Part shown: one piece after another, positions 10,795 through 23,027 of the stretch
Layout of the letters: each line of letters begins with the position of its first letter
Numbering within the stretch: the stretch's first letter is position 1
Source of the DNA: Phanerochaete sordida
Taxonomy: Eukaryota > Basidiomycota > Agaricomycetes > Polyporales > Phanerochaetaceae
Length of the DNA: 52,218 bases
Assembly (NCBI GenBank): GCA_019973155.2
Contig: BPQB01000132.1
Span: 1 to 52,218, forward strand
Direction: 5' to 3'
Translations under genes and position numbers: made by a program
Notes under the pieces: generated by a model
What the model was told of the DNA's origin: nothing
The model's input: the letters and a program-made list of their open reading frames with translations, nothing else
Databases searched by the model: none

Positions 10795-11229
10795 TTAGAG
10801 CGTGATCGGGAGGCAGCCAATGCCGATGAGGCCGCCCTGTAATGCGCAATAAGTTCTCTGCGACCTTTGATGATATGCACTTATGTACTCACGACTTGGG
10901 TGTTGGAGCAGCAGACCACGTTGGCGCTGCACTCACTGCCGCTGCCAACGCCAACGACGGAGATCGGCGAGCAGGTCAGGCCGATAAGGCCCGTGATGTC
11001 GCCGAGCACGATGCCCAACAGGCCAGCGAGGAGGTTCCCCTCAGCGGAAGTGCTCTGCCACACGCCGTCAGTCGACACGTTATCGTCGCGTCCAGGTACG
11101 TACGGAGACCGTCGAGTCGCAGCACTGAACGCTGCCGGTGCTGCAGCTGCCGGCGCTCTGGCGGACCTCGAGGGGCGTGGCGACCGCAAGAAGAGGGAGA
11201 GCGAGCAGGGTGGCGACGGCGAACTTCAT
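10795..11229 (-). CDS. Class I hydrophobin B, 109 aa
   Basis: Three exons: 11229-11104, 11054-10893, 10836-10795. Signal peptide [19 protein letters not shown], then cysteines CSTGSVQCC, LTCSP, ECSANVVCC and GIGCLPITL in the class I arrangement. It is closest to hydrophobin C (both have [15 protein letters not shown] and [13 protein letters not shown]), so B and C are the younger pair of the tandem array. Exon 2 (162 bp) and exon 3 (42 bp) are the same length as in C. Confidence 0.95.
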
Positions 11230-11305
11230 TGTGAGGGCGAGGGCTGCTTTGGCTGCTGAACGAGGAGGGCTGTTCGACTGAGGCTCAGTGGTGCGTCCGC
11301 AAAGC

Positions 11306-11312
11306 TTTTATA
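11306..11312 (-). promoter_or_regulatory. TATA box of hydrophobin B
   Basis: TATAAAA on the minus strand, about 80 bp upstream of the start codon. Confidence 0.7.
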
Positions 11313-12322
11313 CGCTTTCCTCCTCTGAAATCTCGTAAATGATATGTTCTACTGCCGGCCGTCCGCTCCCAGGGTGTACGCGACGCTCGAGCCTGGGTCG
11401 CGCTTTTGCGACCGGAGATACACTCGACTCCTTCTGCCAGCGCGGTTCTCCCGAGTGCGGGCCCCTCGAGACCGCCGCGTGTTTTGCGAGCCATTCAGAG
11501 CGGTTAATGCCAGTGCGACTCTGTGTGAGTGCAAACACCACTTCCTCATGATACCGGCCATAGGCCTGATCCATTCTTGCCTCGCCCTAGACAATCGCTC
11601 CTTGCTGGCCGAAATCCCCAGGTCTCGCCAAGATCTTCGTGGCTGCATTGAGTCCGAGAAGCAGCTCTACGACCGTACTTCGCCCACTGCATCCGAAAAG
11701 GCACGCTTGTCAGGATTCTGGCAGTGTTTCCATCCGCGGTCAGCAACATGCACTATACGCGGAGGTCTGGCGCCCTCATGAAATACCCATCGTGCCCCCC
11801 GCCTCACCAGCTGAGGTCTGCACGTATGTCGACTTGAACATCATGGATCGAGCGTCCTGCGGAAGTAACTGACTCCTCTCCTAGAATGCTGCTGCAGCGG
11901 ACGTGCTTCTCCTGTCCCACCCGCGCGTCTGTCGCGATGTCAGGGATGACGGTCTCGGCTTTACGTCTCTTTCTCCTTCCCCGGGCTGTCCATCTATCTG
12001 CAGCCCTGAATGTTCAAGCGACAGATGATCATCTGCCTTCCCTTCTGACAGACCCACGGACTGCACCCGAGGTGCGTAGCCATCTTATTCCATATTCTCT
12101 AAAGGGAGCACCTGCGTTTTGTGGATCCGTCAAATTAAATTGCCAACCAGCCGACGCGGCAGACCGTGTTGATTCGTTATTCGCGCTCTGTACATCACTG
12201 ATTTCCGTATTCACTTGCGGGCACGCGGGTGATCACTCGGTAACTTTCTCGCACAGCCAGGTAACGCGTTTCAATTATACATGTACAAAATGGCTCATCC
12301 CTCTCCGTTTCCGCAGGTTGAA
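11313..12322. other. Intergenic, hydrophobin B upstream region
   Basis: About 1 kb. Open frames (for example 11344-11781 plus) have no recognisable domain and overlap frames on the other strand. I see no gene. Confidence 0.4.
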
Positions 12323-12798
12323 TCAGAGGGTGATTGGGACGCAGCCGATGCCAATGAGGCCGCCCTATTACCGAGAAGATGTGAGATTATTGTCATCGGC
12401 CGTTGTGAAATCGAGTGTCACTGACCACCTGAGTATTGGAGCAGCAGACCGCGTTGGAGCTGCACGCACTGCCAGTGCCGACGCCAATGACGGAAATCGG
12501 AGAGCAGCTGAGGCCGATGAGGCCCGTGATGTCGCCGAGCACGATGCCCAGGAGGCCAAGGAGGGCGTTGGCCTGAGCGGAGTTGCTCTGGCGAAGACAT
12601 GGTCAATGCATGCGGTACGGATATATGCGGCATTTGAGATTCTCTCACGTCGACGGTAGAGTCGCAGCACTGAACGCTGCCCGTGTCGCACGACGACGCA
12701 GGGGCCGACGACGTGGTTGGCGGCGGGGGGTTGTTGGGCGTCGGCGTGGCGACCGCAAGGAAGGGGAGGGCAAGCAGTGCGACGGCGGCGAACTTCAT
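12323..12798 (-). CDS. Class I hydrophobin C, 117 aa
   Basis: Three exons: 12798-12649, 12587-12426, 12364-12323. Signal peptide [19 protein letters not shown], then a Pro/Thr/Ser-rich spacer ([15 protein letters not shown]) absent from A and B, then cysteines [23 protein letters not shown] and GIGCVPITL. The second intron is called with donor GTCAGT because this keeps the NTQV-GGLIGIG junction identical to B. The added spacer may alter surface exposure or glycosylation; this is inference. Confidence 0.95.
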
Positions 12799-12865
12799 GG
12801 CGGATTGTTGAATGTGGGCGGGCAAAGTGCTGCTAGTCCTACTAAACACAAGTGCGACACTTTCC

Positions 12866-12873
12866 TTTTTATA
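12866..12873 (-). promoter_or_regulatory. TATA box of hydrophobin C
   Basis: TATAAAAA on the minus strand, about 70 bp upstream of the start codon. Confidence 0.7.
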
Positions 12874-14710
12874 TCTGCGACGCGCCCCGCCTGCCTAACG
12901 ACTTTCCTTACATGTGCTGTAGATCCCCCACCGGACACACCGGTCTCGAGCACACTGGTCTACTGGACCCTTGTCAGCTCGTTGTCTCGACTGCAAGTCT
13001 AGCTCGCCGTGAAGCATCAAATGTGACGAAGAAGTACCGTGAGGTAAGGCCCATGTGCGCGTTAATGAAGGGTTCCAAGGTGGTTTGACAGTTGACCAAA
13101 GCAGGCGTTTTATGTCGCGGAAGGCGGGCCTCGCGCATGACTCGTATTGGGTTTTGTGCGAAAGAACTCAATATTAAATTCTAGAAGCCATGCGCCCCGC
13201 GGTGTCCGCTATTGGCAGCATTATCTCCTCCGTGGACAGCACCCAGCTAACACCTGCGCTAGGTGCCGCTCACCTAGGCTGGCGCAAGAAACTAGTCCCT
13301 GGGTCGCGGTCGCAGAGCTAGCTTCGCTGAAGGAAGGGTAGCTACGCTGGCACAGAAGATTGCCTGGGCAGGCCTCCAATACCTGCTCGGCTGCGCACGG
13401 TTCTCGCGCTGACCGCCTTGGCAGAGCGCGGAAGGCCTGGCAATACGGAGGCTCTAGCCAGTCAGCATGCAGACGCGGCTTCGGCCAACCAGCTTTCGTG
13501 AGAATCCGCAGCGGGCGCTGGCATGTACCCTGCATGGTCGATGTGTATTCCAGCCCGTGCGTATTCCAAATTGTCATGCTTCGGCGCACTCGGGCTTTCC
13601 CATAGATCCATCCCTTGTGGCACGCCCGCCGTCGCCGTTTGTATTATGCATTCCACGCATGTCCGGCTGGGAGCATGCGTGACCATCGCGGGCAGGACAG
13701 CCTAGAGGGACTGGATCACACAACCGAACATGCTACTTCTTTACTGAAGGTGATAATCCAATAGTGGCGCGAGGAGAGCTGCAGCAAATAATACATCACG
13801 GGTGACAGATGGACCCTCTCGTAAGTAGGGACACATCGCTGCTGATTTGAAGTATCTTGATTGGTTGAACCGCCTTGGTGCCCATAGGACAGGGCTGCGG
13901 GTCTCGACATTATGCCGTACCTCTTTCGCCGCCGAGACGGGGAGGCGCCGGGTACAGCAGAAGAGCAGGGTCCATCCCAGCACCGCTTTGTTGTCGCCCT
14001 CGAGACCTTCAGCAAGCTAGTTCTGTATGTGCTGTTGCAACAGAGCAAGTCGTGAGGCGCTCCGTCTGAACGATTTACAGGTTAGTAATTTGGTGGGCAT
14101 GCGCGGTTCGTCCTCGGGGAGAAGGCTCAAACTTTGTCAGCTTCTACGCAGCGTCTCGGCGTGTTTTTTCTACGCGCGCCCAGGACACTGCACCCGACGC
14201 CGAAGGTCAGTGTCCGGGCTAATGTTACGACGGACGCGAATTGCGGCGCTGGCGAAACGCGTTCGGAAATTGAGGGTATCTGTAGTGCTTGGTCTCCCTA
14301 CACAGGAACCTGGGCTGACCCCTTTTCTCGTATCAGGGAAACCTTGTAGTCTGTTAGACATGCGCTAAATTTCGCGGAATGTCGTCCTCGCTACTCCACT
14401 TGTATCCTGCAGATCTCACGAGTGGGGATGCACGGCGAATGGAGTAAATTCCAGCTCCAGACCAGCCATACGGGCACAGATACGGGCGCAGGTATGTACA
14501 GGTATGAACGATACGTGAGCAGATAGACAATGCTCACAGCTGTCAGCGAGCATTATCCCTCAGAGCCGTCGCTCCTGTGGATCCATGCCCGATCGTACCC
14601 CTCGACCTCTCCGTCGACATTAGAAGCCTCAGTCTGCACTCCCTGAGAGACATGTGTTTCGCGCCTGTGGCTGCTTCAGCAACCCGCCAAGTATCGCGCC
14701 CACTGTGCAC
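12874..14710. other. Intergenic, no gene recognised
   Basis: About 1.8 kb. Small ORFs only, none with a domain or a splice pattern I could extend. It must include the distal promoter of hydrophobin C. Confidence 0.4.
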
Positions 14711-15299
14711 TTACTTTTGAAACTCTGTGAGTGGTACATGAGCCTGGGCTATGATCCATAGGCAGCGAACACAGCCAGCGTCTGCAAGTCCCTTCCACGA
14801 CCGCGGAGTACATGCCGAGAGGTCTGCGAGTTCGACGTACGTCCCTTGAGATGTTTCGTCCGCGAACGTCGCCGAGATGGAGATTCTGATCGGCCGTCCT
14901 CGAAGGTCTTTCAAGTACGCGGGTGTCTGTCTGAAGGCCCCAAGACACCATGCTTGAAGCTCCTTTTTTCGACGTCTTGTTGTTAGAGCATGGACGCTGT
15001 GAGAAGTTTTGGCGAGGGCAACGTACCTCGAACGACATACGCTTCAAGTCATCCCTGGAAATGACCCCAATACTCTCTGTCGTACCGAGATTGCGCCACT
15101 TTAGGGATACCCAGTCTCTGCTCGTCCATTGCGATGGAGATTCGGGGAGATTCACCGTCGCAGCCTGTATGTGCGAATGTTGCTGGCAGCAGGTGCAAGA
15201 ATCCTCCGGCTGCTTGAGGTGCGATAAGAGTCTCGTCCACTTGCTAGGCATGTTGAACTGGAACGGAGTAATGCTGATACAGGTAATTTGGTCCGACAT
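14711..15299 (-). CDS. Hypothetical protein, about 174 aa
   Basis: Two exons: 15299-15027 and 14962-14711, joined across a 64-bp intron with a GTACGT donor, CTAAC branch point and AAG acceptor. After splicing the frame runs on as FEELQAWCLGAFRQTPAYLKDLRGRPIRI and ends at TAA. The intron quality and continuous frame argue for a real gene. A GTAAGT sequence overlaps the stop, so a further exon downstream is possible. The start may instead be the ATG at 15251. No domain is recognised; it has a CTCC cluster near the N-terminus and no signal peptide. It is divergent from the NLR gene. Confidence 0.5.
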
Positions 15300-15777
15300 T
15301 TATATGCCGAGCTTCTGTGGCCACGATTGATCGGTAGAGCGCACGATCGACAGACATCGTCTTATCGTCGTGAGGTGCAGCGCGCATGGACCCGTCGTCT
15401 AGACACTAAACTGGCCCTGGAGCCAGCGCGTGCCTTGACTATTTTTTGAAAGACGCAACAAGACTGCCCGACCTACCAAAGCGTTGGCCACGCTGTAATT
15501 TATAAGCTTCCGCCAAACACAAGGTATTGTGGATCTCACAGCGCGCTCTGACCAGCAACCAGCGAGCTAGTGCATGCGCCGGTAAATTAGCACAGGCATG
15601 CATCGCGGCGTAGCTGTTACCACAGTTTTGGGTAGCCATTATAATTGCACAAAGCGCAGTATCCGTTTGTCGCCTTTTGTCGCGGTGGGGCTCAGACTCA
15701 ATACCTCAATTGACGTGCGACGTTTCGAGGTGACAGGGGTCCGGAACCCCAAAGAGGCCGAGGACAGTGCAACCATC
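15300..15777. other. Intergenic, upstream of the NLR gene
   Basis: About 480 bp between divergent genes. The reading frame of the first NLR exon stays open upstream to about 15598, so the NLR start could lie here instead. Confidence 0.35.
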
Positions 15778-18700
15778 ATGATTGTCCTAGGGTTGCGAGT
15801 ACGAGTCACCGGCCTCGCTCGACCAACGCACACCCTTCAGCGTTCTCTGACTCATCTGTCAGGAAAACAGGCACTTGCGAGCTGCAGGACGGCAGAATAT
15901 GCGACGGATATTGCAATCGATAAACTCCTGGCGCCGGGGCTCTCAGTCTCTTCTGCAAGACCTTCGGACAGCGAGAGAGCGGATAGAGGAGATCAAACGA
16001 CTGGTGAGTGTGTCTACGTTATCATGCACGTTGAGAACACTCAGGACAAAGGTATATGTACTGCGGTTTGTATAGCATATGGACGGGTCAGCCCTGAATC
16101 GCTTCACCAGCTATGACTCGGATTCCCAGCTGGAGAACATCATGCAGGTGGTCTCAGGGGAGTACTACAGCCGCGCCGGCAGGACTGACCTTGCACAGCA
16201 GCAAATCATGAAGATGGAATCCAGCCACGCGCTTCGCCAACGGATACGATCTCTCCTGAGGTGGGTAACCGGACCTCCAGGGCAGTAGTTGCGTATGAGC
16301 TCACCGCTGGTGATCACAAAGTCAGATATCTGATTTTGGAAAGCGCAAAAAGATGCTAGACATGGCGTGGAAATCGCACCCGGGCCGGAAATCCACCCTT
16401 CAACAGGGTAGAGAGTCTCAAGTCCAGGATACGGACAGCGTACTGGAGGAAGCAGAAAAACAATTCAAAGAAGCGTCGGATTTAGTACGTCCATGCTATT
16501 ACATAAATCTTGGTGGTCATTGACATGTGTACGCATCGATATAGCTGCTGCATGACTTGAACGAGATTGAGACACTCGTCTCTGAGATCGCGACAAGAAA
16601 CACTAATGCAGCGGTGAGTGGTACCATGTTATGACCTCCAAACGTGTATTCACATGATCTCGACGTGCAGAACATGCACACTGAATATTTGGAGGTAGGT
16701 AAGCTCGCATTCTGCAGAATTTTGGACGGTCTGCTTGTAATAACCTCAGTATTTATCTGCAGAAAGGTTTACGGACCTATTGGCGAAGATTGTTGGAGAA
16801 CCCCGGAGCTACCGTCTATTGGACGGATCCCCTAGCAGCATGGTACCACACAGCACCACAGCACGAGGAGACCCCTTGGCAGATATCGATTGCTGGCTTG
16901 CAGGAGATAGGCCCGTCTATCTCCTGACTGGCGATCCAGGTTTCGGGAAGATGTCCATTGCCTATCAACTCTGCATACGCCTTCACTCTGCTCAACAAAC
17001 GCCACCCACACTTGGGACGTCTTTCTTCTTCAGCCACGATGTTGGAGACCTGGAGGCCATCAACCTTTTCTTGTACACGCTTGCGTATCAGGCTCGCGTA
17101 GACATCCGCTCCGACATTCTGGATGCGATAAGAGGCAGTCTCTCTGGCGCAGACAGGGAGCATAAAGTCAGAAAGTTACTATGGGAAGCACTCGCCTCTA
17201 CTCCTGCATCCCTGCGAATTCGCACTGTCATCGTCGTCGATGGTTTGGACCAGTGCAATAACGCGAGGAGCATACTCGACTTATTGCAGTATCTGCTCAC
17301 CCTGGTCATCTCATTTCCCTGGCTGTGTCTATTTATCACACTGCGGCCTCATGCGTATATCATGGAGACCTTTACGCGATGGGGCGTATCCCATCTTGTC
17401 CACGAGCAGCGCCTTGATGAGGCCCCGCAACAGTGGTCTGGCGACGTGCAGCAATATCTCGAGGGGAATGTGCCGCTTTCGTACTACGACGGGTACCTCC
17501 GCAAGCATCCTCGGGCCCTTTCCCAACTAGCAAAGCTTGCCCAAGGTGACTTCAAATTTGCGCGTGTTGCGGTCGGTTTCCTCGACAGGGAGAACGCCTA
17601 TCCAAGCCCAAGAAAAACGTTCGAGGTTGTGCTTGCAAGTGATGCCCCCGGTTCGCTGGCACCTTTGGACGCGCTCTACCTACGGATTTTGCGATGGTCA
17701 TACGGACCTACGCGCGTGCGCGTCGACTGCGTCTTCATGGTGCTGGAGTGTGTCGCCGTAGAGGACATCGTCCCAATGACACTCGCCTCTATCCTCACCT
17801 ACGTGAACGCGCGTACAGAGAACATAACAATGCCCCTCTCCCTCGATGATATCATTGACATCATTCACCGGCTGCGGTCTGTGCTGGCCGTCAATGCGAA
17901 ATCCGAGGTGCGCGCCCGCGACGCCACATTCCACGACTTCCTCCTCGACGACCAACGCTACGTAGACCGGCCCCTGTTCGCGAGCCGACCGCTCACGCTA
18001 GCTTCCGCATGCTTAGCGACAATTCACAGTGCGGGGTGCGGTGCCGCGATACTGCAACTGTGCCCGCGCCCATCACTCTCCCCCTCGGGTCCAGATCAAC
18101 AACGCGATCAGACCGCCACACACGACGCGCTCGCTCTCTGGCCTCGATACGTGCACGAAGCCTCGCGCAGCGGGCAACGCGACAGTGTACTCATTCGCCA
18201 GCTCGAGGCGTTCGTTTCGAGCGCGCAGCTCGCCATGTACGCGTGGGTTACGACGCCGCGCCAGGCTGTGTACGCCGGTATAGCGCTGATGCGCTACTTT
18301 GCGGTACGCGCCATGCCGCTAAGGTTCCGAGCTTCGGGCTGACGACGCTTTGCTAGCCCTGCGGTCCGTCCGGGGAGGCGATCTGCGCCCAATTTTTCAA
18401 GTTTGTGTCCTTTGCGCATGCCTGCAGGGACCCGCAGTTGCCGCCGCCCATCTGCACAATGCCCACGTACTTGATGCAAGCGACCTGGAGCATCTGTCAG
18501 TGCGGTGGCGGTGAAGAGTCTGGCCTCATTGTCACCAGACCAAGCCCTACAGCCATCTGCCTTGAGCTCGCCGCTGATAGGTACACGGACTCGGTTCTCC
18601 GCTTCAACGTCGCTGTTGAGCCAAGCGACTTAGGGGAGTACTGGGAAATCATGCAAGACTTCCGAAGTCAATTGCTGGATGCGTCCACAGACCAGAGTGA

Positions 18701-18779
18701 GCTGTTTGGGGCGGTACTGTCAGGAACCTACAGGATTGCCGATGAAGATGATCTGTACGGAAGAAGTGTTATTAGTTGA
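15778..18779 (+). CDS. NACHT-domain NLR-like (STAND) protein, about 850 aa
   Basis: Eight exons: 15778-15798, 15863-16003, 16076-16264, 16344-16484, 16545-16613, 16671-16698, 16763-18303, 18357-18779. The N-terminal third is charged and helical (coiled-coil-like runs such as LEEAEKQFKEASDL), with no known effector domain. A NACHT-type NTPase follows: P-loop GDPGFGKMS near residues 253-261, Walker B IVVDGLDQC near 356, and LFITLRP after it. A winged-helix-like region ends with TFHDFLLDD, typical of basidiomycete NLRs. No WD40, ankyrin or TPR repeats are visible in the C-terminus. Fungal NLRs act in non-self recognition and cell death; that role is by analogy. Odd: the P-loop has Met where Ser/Thr normally follows Lys, which may impair Mg-NTP binding. 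The start and last exon are the least certain parts. Confidence 0.8.
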
Positions 18780-21101
18780 CGTCCTCCTTTGCTTCGATGG
18801 CCACTTGTCGCGGCAGCGAGCTTTCTGGATGTGGATGCGCCGAGGTTTTAGGACAGCGTCTTCGTTACTGTCTCTCCTTTCAGACCTCCCCATTATAAGT
18901 GCTGTACGACTTGACATGCTACATTATTCCTTGCGCTCGTTCAGTTCGGCTATACTCCTGCTCATCTCCCCTCGAGCCCATCCTTAGTCTGCTTACGGTT
19001 ACCTGATACGTATACCCAAAGATCTGAAATTAGAATCACATAAAGATAGCGGTGAGAAAGACATACGCCTAATGGGACATGTCCCCACAAGATGGTAATG
19101 TAGGTTTACGCCCAGATTGACGGCCCTTGTGACTGTGACCGAATGCTCCAGCACGACGCAGCGACGGCGGTGCCTCGTGACAATGCATCCAAAGTGACGA
19201 CTGAGCGGCGTTCCGCGCGCAAATCGAGACTTGATGACGGTTCTAACGCATATTTGAGGGCATAGAATTGCGCTAGCTCGCGCCTGCTGCCCGAACGGTG
19301 CTTCCCGCGTGCGTTTTCGATCTCCTTGAGAGGTGAGCGCCGTAGGCCGCAAAAATTGGAACCAGCAATTAAATGGCCACAGGGCGACGCTAGGCTATGT
19401 GACCTAGCGATGCAGGCCCCAGAAGGACGATCATGCGGGCCTGTGACCTGCGACCGACTTGCCGGTCGTAAACATACAGTTCAACGCAGTCCAAGAAGGC
19501 TTCGGCAACGTTTCGTGCCTGCCCCACCATCGTCCGAATGTCACCAAAGCGACTCGAAACTGGAGGCACCAACTGTGAACACCCCCAATGCTCCGGGATG
19601 ATACACCTGGTCGGGTACCCATGCTGCTGCTTGACCGGCGTCCCCGTTATGATCTGTACGCCCTTGAGCCCCAGCCGCGGCACCGCACCCTCGTACACGC
19701 ACCTCGCATCCCCAGAGGGCATCGCCCTCCGCGTTCAACGCCTTCTCCAGCGGGACCGACGCCCCACCCCCCTGCTCGCACACGCGGTGGCGTGCGATGG
19801 CGACGCGAAGCACTCATACACGCTTCAGTGGCGCGCGCGGCCCCCGCGCACGTTCGCGATCGTGCCCCAGCCATAGAGCATGCCCTCCACGAGCCTGTAT
19901 TTGTATCCTGCGTGGCGCCGCGGCGGGCGCCAGCACACTGCGCCTGTCAGCGTCGTCCGCGTGAGTGGACACGTCAAACGCACCTGCAGCGCTGCGACGG
20001 CCTGGCCCTGCCACAACGCATTCCGTATCTCGGAGAGTGTGTATGCCACACTGCGCGCGCGACAAATTGCGGCGGAGGCGGCAGCGCGGCGTCGAGCAGG
20101 CGACACCGGCATACGCCCGACCCTCATCAACTCGCCTCTCGAACCGCGAACCGCGATCGCCGCAACACACCTGACCATCTCCCCGCGCGCATCGGCACAC
20201 CGTCGCGCGCCCGAGGGGTGGCCACACACACGGACTCTTGGCAACGACCGAGGCCAGGGGCGTCACCTCAGGCCTCAGGGGCAAGGGGCCCGCGCGTCAT
20301 GCGTGCACGGCCGGACACCGCGGCGCCGCGCCGCGCGCCCCGCACCCATGTGCAACTCGCAGCGCCGCGCGACGCGCCCCCGTTCTGCCTCCGCCTGCTT
20401 GGCGCACGGGCACGCCTCAGACCGCAAGAGGACTCAGGAGGCGCCCCCGCGGGGCCAAGCTGTGCCCGCGAAATGGCGGCGAGACACTTTTGTGTGGAGG
20501 GGGCCCTCCCGCGTGTTGGGGTGTGCGGGGCTGCGGCGGCGTGTCAGGCCTTCAGGGTCTGCGTGCGGGGTCGCGGAGTCGCGGGAAGAGCTCGCCTGTG
20601 CGCAGAGCGGCGAGGACGAGGTGGGTGGTCGCTGGAGAGCGAGGGGCGCGCAGGGCGTCGGGTGCAGTCAGGCTGAGATCTGGCGATCTTATCGGACGCC
20701 ACGAAGGCGCCACGGGCGCAATCGCGTTATTGCCTTTTGCGTCGCGCGGCCAATTTTGACTCCTGCCTTTCACACGCGCGAACGTTCGGACTTGCCGATG
20801 GATTGCTAGGAAAAGGAGCGGACGTACAGCACAGGAGGTGAAGGAGAGTGGTATTGGGGGTGCGTACTGAAACAACTTTTGGTGCTTCGGGGGCTACTAG
20901 CAATACATCCGTCTCGCCGCCCGCGCAGGCAGAGACGGCGGTCCGTGGTCGGGCGCGGTCCCAACAGCAAGTCTACTACAAATATCTACAATATGCGACA
21001 ACACATCCCAAGGATAACGAGAGAGAAAGCAGAATAGATACGGCATGCATGGATCGTGAGATGATGCAGGAGGCAGCAAAGAAGAGAAGGGGAGGGGGCG
21101 T
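18780..21101. other. Intergenic, GC-rich, with one possible exon
   Basis: About 2.3 kb. On the minus strand 19722-19390 encodes a plausible peptide (IITGTPVKQQHGYPTR, AEAFLDCVELYVYDRQ) with less biased composition than its surroundings, and 20244-19825 contains YRLVEGMLYGWGTI. They could be exons or remnants of one minus-strand gene, but I could not find splice sites that join them in frame. Between 19600 and 20750 several frames are open on both strands because of GC content. Confidence 0.3.
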
Positions 21102-23027
21102 CTACACGCGCGACGACTCGCGGGGCACCGCGGGGCCCTGGATGAAGCCCTCCTGGTTCTCGTTCGACAGCTCCTCGAGCGTCTTCTGCTTGGTCTCTGG
21201 GATGAGCAGCGTCGAGAAGATACCCGTCAGCATGAAGAACGCGAAGATCTCGAGACTGCGGGGCGGTGCGTCAGCAACTACTCCTGAAAGCGATAAGGCA
21301 GAGAAACTCACATGTGTCCGATGAACGCGTTCGTGCCGTGGATGTTCTTGAGGCGCGCAAAGCCGACCTGGGCGATGACGGCACCGAGCTTGCCGCTGGC
21401 AGCCGAGATACCGTGGCCGGTCGAACGGTAGCGGGTCGGGAACACCTCTCCGGGGACGATGAAGGTGGTGGTGTTCGGGCCGAAGTTCTGGAAGAAGTTG
21501 GTGAGGCAGTAGAGGAAGACGAACGCCTTCTGCGCGCCGGTCGTCGCGATGAGCTTATCGTAGCCGAAGCCCATGCAGCAGAAGAGGATCGTGAGCATGG
21601 TGAAGCCCATGAGCTGGATCGGCTTGCGGCCCCACGAGTCGATGAACAGGAAGGCGACCCAGTAGCCGGGGATGAGGCCGGCGACGGAGAGGACCATGTT
21701 GCCGACGCAAATGTTCCGGAGGTTCGTGTACGCCTTGAGGCCGCCGGTGAGGCTCTTGTCGGGGCTACCGAAGCCGATGGCGTTGAGGATGATGGAGTTG
21801 TTGAGGCCGAGACCGTAGAAGGCGATATCGAGCGCGAACCACGAGTAAGAGGTGCCGATGAGGACCTTGAGGTTCTGCCACTTGCTGAAGTAGGCGAGGA
21901 AGTCGCGCTTCGAGGCCTTGGGCGCTTGGACACGCTCGATGGCAGCGTCGGGGTCGACGTAGTACGTGCCGGTCGTCAGGAAGTTGTCGACATCCTGCGA
22001 GGCCTGCTGCACGTTGCGCTCGATATCCATGGTGAAACGGGGAGTCTCAGGGATGGTAAGACGGAAGTAAAGAGCGATGACACCGGGGATACAGCCGAGA
22101 CCGATGAGGATACGCCACATCTGGTCGATGTGGGGGAAGGTCGTCGGGTCGTCACGGAGGATGGAGCCCTTGTAGGCACTGACGATGATGAAGGCGACGA
22201 GGGCAGCGGCTGCAAACGCGAGGTGAGTGTGCTTCCCAATTAGGCAATTGTCGTCGAACTCACTGAATTGACCCCAGCCCTGGTTGGCGAAGACGGCGGT
22301 CATGAGACGACCACGGATGTGGGTCGAGGCGAACTCTGACGAGATGACGGAGGACAGCGGATAATCACCACCGATACCGATACCCATCAGCCCACGCCAT
22401 ACGATGATCACACCGATGATGTTGACTGCGTGTGCCTCGCCAGCGACTGCTTGACCGAAGGTAGCGACGATGATGATCATGAGCTCGACACCGTCTGCGC
22501 GCGCGGTGAGTACGTGTTCGGCTCGCGAGGCTTGGAGGGGGACTTACACATGCGCTTGCGACCGACGACATCAGCGAGCCAACCGAAGAGCAGCTGGCCG
22601 ATGAGGTTACCGATGGGGGTTGCGACCTTGACACCGAGATCCTGGTTGACGGAGAGGGCGCCGGAGCCGTGCTGGTAGACGTAGCCCAGCATGGTCGAGG
22701 CGATGTTGATGGCGAAGATGTCGTAGCTGCGGAGGGGGGGGGACGTTAATTGCGCGCAGCCATCGAGCGTGCAGGCGGGGGACTCACGCATCGGTGAAGA
22801 AACCGACACCAGCGACGAGGCAGACCTTGAAGTGGAACCAGCTATGACATGCGTTCAGGGCCGAGGAGGGGGAAACAGCGGCGCGGGAGTACTCACGAGA
22901 ACTTGGCGCTGTCGACCTCTGCAAGGGCCGCGCGACGCTTCTCGTCGAGGGTGTAGCCAGGCATGTGCTTGCCACCCTCGGCAGAGCCGGAGGAGGTGGA
23001 GACCTTGTCACCTGTGTAGGTAGCCAT
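21102..23027 (-). CDS. PHO84: PHO84-type high-affinity phosphate transporter
   Basis: Six exons: 23027-22897, 22841-22788, 22726-22548, 22494-22264, 22209-21312, 21255-21102; 548 aa, about 12 membrane segments. A major-facilitator H+/phosphate symporter of the PHS family at the plasma membrane. Seen: an N-terminal cytosolic tail, FKVCLVAGVGFFTDAYDIF, GWLADVVGRKRMYG, the family signature GGDYPLSSVISSEFA, a central loop, DSWGRKPIQLMGF, and FGPNTTTFIVPGEVFPTRYRST. One 54-bp intron (22210-22263) is a multiple of three without stops, so it reads through as ORF; splicing restores the conserved GWGQF-TAALVAF junction. Intron 2 has a run of ten or more G. I did not find a clear PHO4-like CACGTG site just upstream. 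Confidence 0.95.

Noticed and set aside
19588..20809. ORFs of 309-362 codons on the plus strand
   Set aside because: Composition-driven, mutually overlapping, and opposite to a more protein-like minus-strand segment.
21266..22243. 325-codon plus-strand ORF rich in Glu/Asp/Val
   Set aside because: Antisense shadow of the PHO84 main exon.
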